Below are positions 1 through 8,164 of a DNA stretch of 18,831 nt, in pieces. Where the stretch lies: NCBI GenBank assembly GCA_948585895.1, contig CAPBNZ010000035.1:1-18831 (forward strand). Reading direction: 5' to 3'. Below the pieces are notes generated by a model that saw only the letters and a list, made by a program, of their open reading frames with translations, did not search any database and was not told the origin of the DNA. Source of the stretch: an uncultured Clostridia bacterium. Its GTDB lineage: Bacteria; Bacillota; Clostridia; TANB77; CAG-508. Both the position numbers and the translations under genes were made by a program. Numbering within the stretch: the stretch's first letter is position 1; each line of letters begins with the position of its first letter.

Positions 1-24
1 TCATATTTTTATATAAACTCCGTA

Positions 25-48
25 TGCTAATGCTTTACAGCTTTAGCA
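25..48 (-). other. Hairpin just downstream of HU gene
   Basis: Arms TGCTAA and TTAGCA pair perfectly, followed by a one-base mismatch and an inner GCT/AGC stem closed by a four-base loop that reads GTAA on the minus strand. It begins about 9 nt after the HU stop codon, so it could end or stabilise the HU mRNA 3' end. No clear U-tract follows on the minus strand, so I do not call it an intrinsic terminator. Confidence 0.35.
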
Positions 49-56
49 ATTTAGTC

Positions 57-335
57 TTATTTTTTGTTTACTAAATCTTTTAATGCTTTACCAGCTTTGA
101 ATACTGGAGCTTTTGATGCAGGTATTTTGATTTCTTCTTTAGTTTGTGGATTTCTACCTTTTCTTGCTGCTCTTTTTCTTACTTCAAAAGATCCAAATCC
201 AACTAATTGAACTTTGTCTTCTTTTTTTAATGCTTCTGTTACAACTTCTATAAAAGCATTTACTGAGCTTTCAGCTGCTTTTTTTGTTTCTCCTGTTTTT
301 GCAGCCATTGCTGCGATTAATTCAGCTTTGTTCAT
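57..335 (-). CDS. hup: HU family nucleoid DNA-binding protein
   Basis: The 92-residue product has the normal length and layout of HU: an N-terminal helical dimerisation part opening with MNKAELIAAMA, the GFGSFEVRKRAARKGRNP beta-arm region near residues 46-63 with the conserved RNP turn, and the C-terminal KAPVFKAGKALKDLVN helix. HU binds and bends DNA as a dimer in the nucleoid. The start is set by a strong AGGAGG ribosome site 8 nt upstream. It follows the SpoVB-like gene on the same strand, a neighbourhood also known in Bacillus and Clostridium (spoVB-mazG-hup), here without mazG. An imperfect inverted repeat at 370-403 lies in its leader. HU versus IHF assignment is not in doubt; the paralogue number is not known. 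Confidence 0.96.
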   Translation of the reverse strand: MNKAELIAAMAAKTGETKKAAESSVNAFIEVVTEALKKEDKVQLVGFGSFEVRKRAARKGRNPQTKEEIKIPASKAPVFKAGKALKDLVNKK

Positions 336-369
336 TTGATTTACCTCCTATAAGATTTAAATAGTTTAT

Positions 370-403
370 GTACTTTATTGCTTGAACAAACACAATAATG
401 TAC
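370..403 (-). repeat. Imperfect 11-bp inverted repeat upstream of HU
   Basis: GTACTTTATTG (370-380) and CAATAATGTAC (393-403) are reverse complements apart from one mismatch, with a 12-nt spacer. The repeat sits about 35 nt upstream of the HU start codon. It has no U-tract, so it is more likely an operator-like dyad or mRNA leader hairpin than a terminator. No convincing promoter could be placed for HU, which may be co-transcribed with the flippase gene. Confidence 0.45.
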
Positions 404-459
404 TTCTATTAAAATAATTCGCCAAAAATACTGAAAATCCTTCTTTTTTTTACTTTTTT

Positions 460-2107
460 TTAATAAAGTTTTAATTTTTCTAATACTTTACAGATTTTAC
501 TGCCTCCTGGCATCATTTCAAGTTCTTCTTTCGAGAAAACCTTTAATGCAATGATAGCTAATCCATAGATAATCACTGCAATTATAATTGATATTATTGT
601 TGCCAATTTTGTAGCAATTATTCCAGAAAGCGTTAAATAACTAAAATACGAACAAATCCCCATAATTCCAACTGCAATGATTGGTTTTACAACAAACTTT
701 GAAAATGTCAAATCTAATTTTATTGTTTTTCTTAAAGAAGTCATTGCAATTGCAAAAGCTACTAAATGGCAGGCTACTGAAGCCCAAGCTGCACCATTTA
801 CACCAATTTCTGGAATGGGAACTAATACAAAATTTAAAATAAGTTTTACCAAAACACCGACATCCCAAAGATACCGCTGGTATCATTAGTTTTCCATATC
901 CTTGTAAAGCTCCATTAATTGTTTGATCTAATATGGTAAAAATAATAGTAAGTGAACTAATTTGTAATACAACTTCTCCTGAACTGGCATTAGGAAATAA
1001 CAAATTTAAAATTGGCCCTGCAAATACACACATTCCAACTGTACAAGGAAGCCCTATTAACATAGATGTCATTAATGAAAAAGATGTTTTTTGTGTAATC
1101 GTTTTCTTATCTTTTTTTGCTTTTGCCGCTGAAATGGCTGGTACTAAGGCTGTAGCAAAAGCCACATTAATGGATAAAGGCAAACTAGTTAACATATCTA
1201 CTTTTCCACCTAATATCCCATATTGCGAAATTGCCATGTCTTCTGACATAAATTGCTTTAAACTTCTTACTACTGTAAAAGAATCAATGTTTTTATTTAG
1301 AGAAGACATGATTGCTGTTAAGGCAATTGGTATGGAAACCATTAAAATCCTTTTAATAATAGTAATAACTCTTTCATATTTATAATTTATTGTGGTTTTG
1401 ATTTCAGTTGCAATTTCTGCTGTTCTTGTTTTATAGTATAAATATAAGTATCCAAACCCTGCAAATGTTGCAAGTGTTGTTGCCAAGGTTGCCCCCCCTG
1501 CCATCCACTGTGTTGATGCATTCGAAATGATAGCAATTATTTCTACTAATATAATGGTAAGTGTTGTCTTAAAGACTTGTTCTAAACTTTGTGATTTTGC
1601 TGTTGCTTTTATATTTTGTCTAGCATTAAAATATCCTCTCATAACGGAAGAAATAGCTACAAAAAAGATGGCTGGCGATAAGGCTACTAATGTCATTTCC
1701 GCTTCTGGTATTTGTAACCATAAATTTGCTATTACCTTTGCACCAAAAAATAGCATTAGGCTTCCTATTAGTCCTATCATAGCAAATGTTGCAAAAGCAA
1801 TTTTAAAGATTCTATGACCACCTTTATGGTCACCAACAGCAATTCTTTCTGATACTAATTTTGAAATTGCATTTGGCACCCCTATAGAAGATATGGTAAG
1901 TAGCATAGCATATATTTGATATCCTGCTGCAACAATACCATTGCCTTTATCTCCAAATCCTTCTCTGTTTGTTAAATATAATGTATAAACTAAACCTAAT
2001 AATTTTATTAGCACTTGTGAAAAAATTAAAGTAATAACTCCTTGGATAAAAGTTTCCTTTTTGGGTTCTTTTTCTTTCACCTCTTCTTTTAACATTCTAA
2101 TCCTCAT
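460..2107 (-). CDS. SpoVB/MurJ-like polysaccharide/lipid flippase, +1 frameshift at CGG
   Basis: Read through one +1 shift the product is 548 residues, the usual size of the SpoVB-like MATE/MOP superfamily of lipid-linked sugar flippases in the cytoplasmic membrane. Family features include the N-terminal TM segment after GVITLIFSQVLIKLLG, the SIGVPNAISKLVSERIA stretch near residue 80, SVMRGYFNARQN near 155, and many hydrophobic helices. The zero frame runs into nonsense after an in-frame CGG at 857-859 (codon 417). Dropping the C gives SLG-C-G-VLVKLILNFVLVPIPEIG and an intact 131-residue C-terminal part ending at 460. The start could be ATG 2107 or ATG 2095 (MLKEEVKEK); both have purine-rich ribosome sites. 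Its own promoter is at 2146-2174. SpoVB or MurJ assignment is open. Confidence 0.9.
857..859 (-). other. +1 frameshift site 1 (TGT-CGG-T) in the flippase gene
   Basis: On the coding strand the zero-frame codons are GGA TGT CGG TGT. Skipping the C gives GGA TGT GGT GTT TTG GTA AAA, which restores the hydrophobic GVLVKLIL helix expected in SpoVB-like proteins. Zero-frame reading continues for 71 codons of Cys/Ser/Phe-rich sequence unlike the family, to a TAG at 641. Confidence 0.85.
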
Positions 2108-2145
2108 TCCTTCCTTCTTTCTCTTAATATTTATTTTACTTATTC

Positions 2146-2174
2146 ATTATAGATTTAATTACTAAATTATTCAA
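2146..2174 (-). promoter_or_regulatory. Sigma-A type promoter of the flippase gene
   Basis: On the minus strand TTGAAT (2174-2169) and TATAAT (2151-2146) are separated by 17 nt. It lies between the ppaC terminator and the flippase start, so the flippase (and perhaps HU) forms its own transcription unit. Confidence 0.65.
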
Positions 2175-2181
2175 TAGTTTC

Positions 2182-2223
2182 AAAAAAATATGGTGTTTTT
2201 TGAAATAGAATCAAAAAACACCA
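2182..2223 (-). terminator. Intrinsic terminator of ppaC
   Basis: A perfect 13-bp stem (2211-2223 with 2191-2203) with a 7-nt loop is followed on the minus strand by TATTTTTTTG. It begins four bases after the ppaC stop codon. Confidence 0.92.
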
Positions 2224-2227
2224 CTTC

Positions 2228-3151
2228 TTACATATTTTTATCAATATCTGGTAATAATTGTTTCTTTCTTGAAACGACTCCTTCTAAGAAAGCTTTATCG
2301 TTTTCTAGTGCTTTTCCAAAAGCTGCTCTTATAACTTCTACTTTTTCTCCTAATGCAATAATTTCTGAATTACTATTTAAAATATCTGTAATAGCAAATA
2401 CAAATAGGCTTAATCCTTTTTCTTTAATTGTTTTACTAATTACTTCTTTTATTTCTTTTTCTCTTTTTAATACATCTTCTATACTAATGGTATTAACTTG
2501 AGCAATTACGAAACTGATGTCTCCTTTTTCAAATTTTTTAGCATCTAAATTAATTAATTCCTCTACTGAAAACTCATCTAAATTGGTTCCTGCTTTTAAC
2601 ATTTCTAACCCATACTCATTAACATCAATTTCAGCAATTTTAACTAATTCTTCTAATGCCTTTTTGTCATGTTCTGTTGTGGTCGGTGATTTTAATAATA
2701 ATGTATCTGAAATGATAGCACTTGCCATTAAAACTGCCTCTTTTTTATCAATTGTATGCCCCCATTGTTTATATTCTTCAAACAAAATAGTTGCGGTACA
2801 TCCATATGGTTTGGCTATATAATATAATGGCTCTGATGTTTCAAAATTAGCGATTTTATGGTGGTCTGTTACACCTATTATTTTTGCTTGTTCAATTCCT
2901 TCTATGCTTTGGTTAAATTCATTATGATCTACTAAAATTACTTCTTGTCCTTCTTCTACTTTTTCTATTAATTCTGGTGGTTCTATGCCTAAATAATCTA
3001 GGACATATTGTGTCTCTTTATTAATTTTTCCTAGTCTTACTGCTTTTGTTTCCCATCCATTCTTTTTGTCCAACATAGCATGTATTATACTTGAACAGAT
3101 TGAATCTGTGTCTGGATTTTTATGACCAAAAACTAAAACTTCATTTTTCAT
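2228..3151 (-). CDS. ppaC: Manganese-dependent inorganic pyrophosphatase (DHH family)
   Basis: The 307-residue product matches family II pyrophosphatase in length and motifs. These are GHKNPDTDS (His10, Asp14, Asp16), VDHNE (Asp75), the signature DHH at residues 96-98, SAIISDTLLLKSPT (Asp149), and the C-terminal SRKKQLLPDI substrate-binding loop. It hydrolyses pyrophosphate to phosphate in the cytoplasm using Mn2+ in a two-domain DHH/DHHA2 fold. No CBS/DRTGG regulatory insert is present, so it is the short constitutive form. A TTGACA-17-TATAAT promoter precedes it and a strong terminator follows directly, so it is monocistronic. Confidence 0.97.
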   Translation of the reverse strand: MKNEVLVFGHKNPDTDSICSSIIHAMLDKKNGWETKAVRLGKINKETQYVLDYLGIEPPELIEKVEEGQEVILVDHNEFNQSIEGIEQAKIIGVTDHHKIANFETSEPLYYIAKPYGCTATILFEEYKQWGHTIDKKEAVLMASAIISDTLLLKSPTTTEHDKKALEELVKIAEIDVNEYGLEMLKAGTNLDEFSVEELINLDAKKFEKGDISFVIAQVNTISIEDVLKREKEIKEVISKTIKEKGLSLFVFAITDILNSNSEIIALGEKVEVIRAAFGKALENDKAFLEGVVSRKKQLLPDIDKNM

Positions 3152-3176
3152 ATTTATTACTTCCTTTCAATTTAAT

Positions 3177-3212
3177 AAAGAAATTATATCTTTAAAATTA
3201 TATAATTTCTTT
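3177..3212 (-). repeat. 12-bp inverted repeat overlapping the ppaC promoter
   Basis: AAAGAAATTATA (3177-3188) and TATAATTTCTTT (3201-3212) are perfect reverse complements with a 12-nt spacer. The upstream arm covers the -10 box and start region of the ppaC promoter. It could be an operator-like dyad or a 5' mRNA hairpin. It may also help end transcription from the HD-hydrolase gene upstream, since I found no better terminator there. Confidence 0.5.
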
Positions 3213-3225
3213 TTTTGCTTGTCAA
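3197..3225 (-). promoter_or_regulatory. Consensus sigma-A promoter of ppaC
   Basis: Minus strand TTGACA (3225-3220), 17-nt spacer, TATAAT (3202-3197): a perfect match to the consensus. The start codon lies about 45 nt downstream, with a GAAAGGAAG ribosome site. Confidence 0.85.
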
Positions 3226-3261
3226 TAGCTTATATGTTAAGTCGACAGTATTAACTTAATA

Positions 3262-4915
3262 TTATCTTTCACTGTTCCCTTTTATTTCTCTTGTTTGTAA
3301 AAACGGTTGCTTTTTCCACTTTTCCTTTACTTCTAATGCTGCTTGCTTTCTTCTTTCCTCTTCTGATAACTTTGGCTTTTCTCCTATCATTTCACTCACA
3401 ATTTCAGGTTGTATGGTTTTTCTATTATATTTTCTTGCAAGATCTGCTTGTTCCATTTGCTCATATAATAAATTGTCTATTTGAGCCTTTTCTTCTACTT
3501 TCTTTGCTGTTTGTTCCATTACTTTTCTTCCCTCTGGTGTTAAGTCCTCTATAAATTTACTATCTTTTGCTCTAAGCATATTTTTTATTTCTTGTCTTGT
3601 ATGAGGTTGATTTGATTTTTGCAATTCTTTTGCTCTCCATTTTTCGATTCTTTCTTGTTCTTGTTCATTTCTCATTGCCTGTGTTTCCTCAGCTGTAATT
3701 GGTTCAATTCCTTGTCCTGTTATAATTCTTTGTTTTACTAATCTTAAATATTGTTTTTCTGCTGCTTTATTATCCATACTTAATATAAAATTAACAACCT
3801 TTTCTACCCTCGTGCAATCTCTACTTCTTAATGTATCATAAATACTATGTAAATCTTGCTCTGTTTGCGAATTAATAGGAGTAACAGGCGAATAATATTT
3901 GGTTGAAATATCGTCTGGATTTGCATAATAGTATTCTAATAGCTTTATTATGATTATTTTATTTCTTTCTATATTTTCTGAAGTTAATAATCCTTTTCTT
4001 CCCTCCTCTAAAAAATAGATAGCTGCTTCATAATCTTTTCTTAATTGTTTTAATTCTTCTAGTGCTTCCATATTATCATCTATTTTTCCTTTTTGGATTG
4101 CTTCTCTTACAATATCCTTTTGTATTTTATCAATTCTTTCCTCTGAAGGCTTATCAGCATATCCTCTATTTCTGATTTTTTCTGGTTTTATATAACTAAC
4201 TACTTCATCAAAGTCTTTATTTCTATATTCTATTTTATCTGTATGTCTTACTGTTTGTGCTATTAAATCTTTTGGACATTCTACTACTCTGGTTGTACTA
4301 TGTGATAAAATTGCATAAATCATTCTATTTAAATCTATTCTATCTAAGTTAATTTCTCCATTATTTACTAATTCATAAAATGCTAATGCACTTTGTTCAT
4401 TATGTTCAAAACTTAATGTAACCTCTTCTCCCATATGTCCTTGTGCTTCTTCATATTCTTTTCCAAAACATTTTATTCTTTTCTTTATAATTTGATTTAT
4501 TTGTTCTTTATCATTTATTCCCTGCATAAACTGATTGATACTATTTTCTCCTGCATGACCGAAATGGTGCATGACCTAAATCGTGAGCTAATGAACAGAT
4601 ATCTGTATATAGTAATTCTTTTGTTTTATTTAATTCAAATACTAGACTTGTTTTTTGTTCTTCTGTAGCACATTCTTCGTATATACCTGCTACTATTCCT
4701 TGTGCAATCTGTGAAATGTTTTGGCTGTGTTCTAACCTTGCTCTTACGTTTTTTCCTTTTTCCTCTCCTATCATTTGTGTTTTTCCATATAATAATCTAT
4801 AGGATGATGAATTGACAAGTGTCTGTCTTATTTTTAATAGTTCTTCTATTTCAGCATTTAGTTTGTCTATGTTTTCTTCTAACTGAATTTTCATTTTTCC
4901 TTTACTTATTACCAT
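3262..4915 (-). CDS. dGTPase-like HD-domain triphosphohydrolase, +1 frameshift at CGG
   Basis: With one +1 shift the product is 550 residues. The HD metal site is visible: His63 in RLEHS, His111-Asp112 in LAHDLGHAPF-GHAGE, and Asp226 in VRHTDKIEY. FEHNEQSA near residue 170 is another hallmark of the dGTPase family, which removes triphosphate from dNTPs. The motif HD-GH-PFGH-GE is broken exactly at an in-frame CGG (4559-4561, codon 119). The zero frame stops six codons later. The shifted frame runs 432 codons without damage. The C-terminal ~200 residues are charged, helical and coiled-coil-like (many E/K/Q), longer than in common dGTPases. The start ATG 4915 follows an AAGGA ribosome site; Met8 is an alternative. 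Substrate preference cannot be read from sequence. Confidence 0.9.
4559..4561 (-). other. +1 frameshift site 2 (TTT-CGG-T) in the HD hydrolase gene
   Basis: Coding-strand codons are CCA TTT CGG TCA TGC. Skipping the C gives CCA TTT GGT CAT GCA GGA GAA, that is PFGHAGE, the near-invariant second half of the HD-GH-PFGH motif. The expected residue at the site is glycine. Zero-frame translation ends at TAG after RSCRRK. Confidence 0.92.
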
Positions 4916-4950
4916 ATTACATCCTTCCCCTTCCTAATACTTCCATTTCT

Positions 4951-4979
4951 ATTATACTATTTTTTGTAAACTTATGCAA
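4951..4979 (-). promoter_or_regulatory. Sigma-A promoter of the HD hydrolase gene
   Basis: Minus strand TTGCAT (4979-4974), 17-nt spacer, TATAAT (4956-4951), located between the hslO terminator and the start codon at 4915. Confidence 0.75.
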
Positions 4980-4990
4980 CCTATCTACTT

Positions 4991-5018
4991 ACAAAAAAAT
5001 AAGGCTTTTAACCTTATT
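4991..5018 (-). terminator. Intrinsic terminator of hslO
   Basis: Stem AATAAGG/CCTTATT (5012-5018 with 4998-5004), 7-nt loop, then a run of Ts on the minus strand. The stem overlaps the stop codon of the shifted hslO frame (5014-5016), whereas the zero-frame stop lies 65 nt upstream. This fits the shifted frame being the real gene end. Confidence 0.88.
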
Positions 5019-5905
5019 CGTTTGTATTTATATTATTGATAATTTTTTGTAAGTCTTGTTCCGAAAATTGATATTTCTTATTACAAAAATGACATACAAT
5101 TTCTGCTTTTCCGTTCTTCTTCTATTATATTATGTAATTCTTCTTTGCCAATTGAAGCTAGTCCATCTGCCATATGCTCTTTTGAACAATCGCATTGATA
5201 AATTGGTGTGATATTTTCTTCTATTACTTCGACTTCTTCATCCCCTGTTATTTTTTGTGCTATTTCTTTTAAGGTTAACTGTTGATTTAACATTTTTGAT
5301 ATAGCTCCTGCTTTGAATATGGCTTGTTCTACTTTTGAAATGTCTTCCTCTGTGCTACCAGGCATTGGATTGATTAAATAGCCACCTGCTGATTTTACTC
5401 CTTCTTTATCTACTAAGACTCCTAGTGCTACTGCTGAATTTCTTTGTTCAGAGGTTACAAAATAATTCGCAAAATCATCAGCAATTTCTCCTGAAGTTAA
5501 TGGGGAAATTCCTATATATGGGTCTTTTAATCCTATATCTTTTATGACATTGATATATCCCTCCTGTCCAACAGCTCTGCCTACATCTAGTTTTCCGAAT
5601 TCATTTAATGGTATATCCACCTGCGGATTTACTACATATCCTTTTACTCTTGGAAAGTGATTAGTAGTTGCTACCATCATTTCAATTGGTCCATTTCCTC
5701 TTATTTGTACTGTTAATTTATCTTTTGCATTCTTCATTTCTGCACCCATAATGGCTATGATGGTAAGCATTCTTCCAAATGCTGCTGTAACGACTGGACT
5801 TAAGTCATGTGTTTTTCTTGCTTTTTCTACTAAATTCGTTGTGTCCGCACATATGACTGATATTTTTTTGTTATGTGCTAAAAATTTTATAATTTGGTCT
5901 GACAT
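5014..5905 (-). CDS. hslO: Redox-regulated chaperone Hsp33, +1 frameshift at CGG
   Basis: Through one +1 shift the product is 296 residues, the normal Hsp33 length. The N-terminal holdase domain is clear (VTAAFGRMLTIIAIMGAEMK, QIRGNGPIEMMVA, GYVVNPQVDIPL, VGQEGYINVIKDIGLKDPYIG). The C-terminal zinc redox switch needs four cysteines, CxC plus CxxC. Cys238 and Cys240 lie before the shift, Cys271 and Cys274 (VCHFCNKKY) after it. The break is at an in-frame CGG (5111-5113, codon 265); zero-frame reading stops after ten odd residues. Hsp33 binds unfolding proteins in the cytoplasm when its cysteines are oxidised. Its own promoter is at 5932-5960. A truncated zero-frame form would lack half the zinc site. 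Confidence 0.95.
5111..5113 (-). other. +1 frameshift site 3 (GAA-CGG-A) in hslO
   Basis: Coding-strand codons are GAA GAA CGG AAA AGC. Skipping the C gives GAA GAA GGA AAA GCA GAA ATT GTA TGT, that is EEGKAEIVC. Hsp33 homologues typically have (E/D)GKAE..C here, so glycine is the expected residue. Confidence 0.92.
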
Positions 5906-5931
5906 GATTTCCTCTCCTTTTTCTGTTTTAT

Positions 5932-5960
5932 ATTTTAATATAATCTCCTTTGGATTTCAA
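5932..5960 (-). promoter_or_regulatory. Sigma-A promoter of hslO
   Basis: Minus strand TTGAAA (5960-5955), 17-nt spacer, TAAAAT (5937-5932). The -35 box is part of the inverted repeat at 5955-5975. An AAGGAGAGG ribosome site precedes ATG 5905. Confidence 0.65.
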
Positions 5961-5975
5961 GCTTATTCCTTGAAA
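5955..5975 (-). repeat. 7-bp inverted repeat covering the hslO -35 box
   Basis: TTTCAAG (5955-5961) and CTTGAAA (5969-5975) are perfect reverse complements around a 7-nt spacer. There is no U-tract on either strand. It lies between the aldo/keto reductase stop and hslO, so it could be a regulator-binding dyad for hslO or a weak 3' hairpin of the upstream gene. Confidence 0.4.
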
Positions 5976-5990
5976 AGTACACGAAAAAAA

Positions 5991-6821
5991 TTAATTAAAA
6001 CTATTCGGATCCATATCTGAACCAGCAAAAAATTGCATATTATTTATTACATCCATATCTTTTTCAGATATCTCAAAATCAAATATGTCTAAATTCTGCC
6101 TCATTCTTTCTTCTTTCTCAGATTTTGGCAATGGTATGACTTCATTTTGTAAACACCATTTTAAGCAACATTGGGCTACTGATTTATTATATTTGTTGGC
6201 AATACTTATTAATGTTTCATTATTTAACATTTTTCCTTTTCCTAAAGGTGCCCAAGCTTCTAAAACTATATTTTTCTTTTTGCAAAACTCTATTGTATCT
6301 TTCCTTATTAATCCTGGATGAAATTCTATTTGATTAACAGCAGGTATCACATCGCAATTATTTAAAATTATTTCTAGATGTTTCTTTAAAAAATTAGAAA
6401 CACCAATATTTTTCACTCTTCCTTCTCGATACAGCTTTTCTAAGGCCCTCCATGTCTCTATATTTAATTTATCATTATTATTTTTAGGCCAATGTATTAA
6501 AAACAAATCTACATATTCTAAATTTAAATTTTTTAATGTGCGATTGAATGATTGCAATGTATTTTCATAGCCCATTGAATCTTTCCAAACTTTACTTGTA
6601 ATAAATAAATCTTCCCTCTTTACTTGACTCTCTTTTATTGCTACCCCTATTTCTACCTCATTTTTATAAGCTGCTGCTGTATCTATATGTCTATATCCTA
6701 CTTCTATTGCCTTCTTAATAACATTAATACATTCATCTCCAGTTATTAGTGAAGTTCCAAAACCTATACTTGGTATATGCCCTCCATTATTTAACCTTAT
6801 ATTTTGCTTGTTATATGGCAC
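5991..6821 (-). CDS. Aldo/keto reductase
   Basis: The 276-residue product is a complete NADPH-dependent aldo/keto reductase of the (beta/alpha)8 barrel type. The catalytic tetrad is visible: Asp47 and Tyr52 (HIDTAAAYKNE), Lys77 (TSKVW) and His110 (LIHWP). The GVSNF and IPLPKS cofactor-binding stretches are also present. It probably reduces a small aldehyde or ketone; the substrate cannot be told. The start is GTG at 6821, one base after the glycosyltransferase stop and 8 nt after an AGGAGG site lying inside that gene's end, so the two are translationally coupled. Prolines and arginines use ordinary codons and there is no CGG. Confidence 0.93.
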   Translation of the reverse strand: MPYNKQNIRLNNGGHIPSIGFGTSLITGDECINVIKKAIEVGYRHIDTAAAYKNEVEIGVAIKESQVKREDLFITSKVWKDSMGYENTLQSFNRTLKNLNLEYVDLFLIHWPKNNNDKLNIETWRALEKLYREGRVKNIGVSNFLKKHLEIILNNCDVIPAVNQIEFHPGLIRKDTIEFCKKKNIVLEAWAPLGKGKMLNNETLISIANKYNKSVAQCCLKWCLQNEVIPLPKSEKEERMRQNLDIFDFEISEKDMDVINNMQFFAGSDMDPNSFN

Positions 6822-6822
6822 G

Positions 6823-8013
6823 TTATTTCCTCCTTATTTCTTCGTATATTTTTAATAAGTTGTCCATTAATATTTCTTGTGAATAATTACTTTTTGCATA
6901 ATCTGCAATTTTCTTCTTTTCAAAAATAACTTTCTTATCTAAAATTAATTTAATTTTTTCAGCCAGCATCTTTTCGTCATCTAAATTAAAAAGTAATCCT
7001 ACCTCTTTCGTAATAATGTCAGCCATTCCAGATTGATTGGTAACAACTGCTGGTGTTCCACATGCTAAAGCTTCTATAGCAACTAATGGTAAGGCTTCTT
7101 TTCTAGATGGTAATACTAAAACATCTGAAATATTATATAATAATCTTAAATCTTTATGCCCTCTGCTTCCTAAAAAAACTATATTTTTTAATTTTAACTT
7201 TTCTTTGCATTCATTTAATTCTTTGCGATACTCACCATCTCCTACAATTAATGTTAATGTCTTTTCTGTCTCATATAAATTAGCTGCTTTGAATAATACA
7301 TCTAGCCCTTTCATTTTTGAAATTCTTCCAACAAACAATACAATCCTTTCAAATTGTCCATCAATTGAGAATCTGCTTAATACATCTTCCTTATCTAAAT
7401 CTTCTATAAAAAAATCTTGTGAATTATATCCATTTTTAACAAATGTAATCTTATCTCTTGCTTCAGGAAATTTATCAATTATCTCATTTATATTGTCATT
7501 TGATATAGCAATTATCTTTTTACATCCCTCAACTGCACTCTTACCATAACAATCAAATGTATCAGTTCTTTTATAGGTAATAAATTCCGCCCCATGTGAA
7601 GTAATGATATATGGAATGTGATAATCATTTAATAAACCTGATATAATCCAAATATGTTGTGCATGAATAACATCTGGCTTAAACTCTTTTATTTCTTCTT
7701 CAATTGCTGTTCTAAAAGCTATTTCATATTGTTTTATTTGCAATTTCGTCATATTATTAAATAAAAAATTACTTCTTGGATGTGGATCCATACATGGAAA
7801 ATTAAAATCCAATTGATTTTCTATTATTTCTTCTCTTTTAAAGAACACAGGGTGAATTTTAACATTATGTATATTACTTATTTGAGTGGTATTTTCTGGC
7901 ATAATGATACAAACTTGATGTCCCTTTTGCTCCAAATTTTTTGCAATATTCATTACATACACTCCACTTCCTGAACCCATTAAGGGAAAATGATTTACTA
8001 ATAATATTTTCAT
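6823..8013 (-). CDS. Family 4 glycosyltransferase (GT-B fold)
   Basis: The 396-residue product has the two-domain GT4 layout. The N-terminal acceptor domain opens with MKILLVNHFP and a glycine-rich SGSGVYV loop. ITSHGAEF is near residue 140, and the donor-binding domain has VGRISKMKG (229-236) and the E-x7-E motif EALPLVAIE (Glu306, Glu314). It would move a sugar from a nucleotide donor onto a lipid or cell-surface glycan. It shares a transcript with the aldo/keto reductase and lies downstream of the WecA-type gene, which fits envelope polysaccharide synthesis. The start ATG has a GAGAGG site. Donor and acceptor are unknown. Confidence 0.93.
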   Translation of the reverse strand: MKILLVNHFPLMGSGSGVYVMNIAKNLEQKGHQVCIIMPENTTQISNIHNVKIHPVFFKREEIIENQLDFNFPCMDPHPRSNFLFNNMTKLQIKQYEIAFRTAIEEEIKEFKPDVIHAQHIWIISGLLNDYHIPYIITSHGAEFITYKRTDTFDCYGKSAVEGCKKIIAISNDNINEIIDKFPEARDKITFVKNGYNSQDFFIEDLDKEDVLSRFSIDGQFERIVLFVGRISKMKGLDVLFKAANLYETEKTLTLIVGDGEYRKELNECKEKLKLKNIVFLGSRGHKDLRLLYNISDVLVLPSRKEALPLVAIEALACGTPAVVTNQSGMADIITKEVGLLFNLDDEKMLAEKIKLILDKKVIFEKKKIADYAKSNYSQEILMDNLLKIYEEIRRK

Positions 8014-8050
8014 TTTTTACCTCTCTACTTTTAACTTTATACTATAGAAT

Positions 8051-8079
8051 ATTATATCACTTTATTTCCATAATTGCAA
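8051..8079 (-). promoter_or_regulatory. Sigma-A promoter of the glycosyltransferase operon
   Basis: Minus strand TTGCAA (8079-8074), 17-nt spacer, TATAAT (8056-8051), about 40 nt before the start codon at 8013. Confidence 0.75.
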
Positions 8080-8120
8080 TTTTAGAAAAAAAACTTCTCT
8101 CTTTTCTCACAATTTACGAC

Positions 8121-8149
8121 AAAAAAGGTTACAGAATCTGTAACCCTTT
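8121..8149 (-). terminator. Intrinsic terminator after wecA-rubredoxin
   Basis: Stem GGTTACAG/CTGTAACC with a 3-nt loop (8127-8145), flanked by an A-rich 5' side and followed by six Ts on the minus strand. It starts 16 nt after the shifted-frame stop at 8165, which again marks the shifted frame as the real gene end. Confidence 0.9.
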
Positions 8150-8164
8150 TTACTTTCTTTCCTT

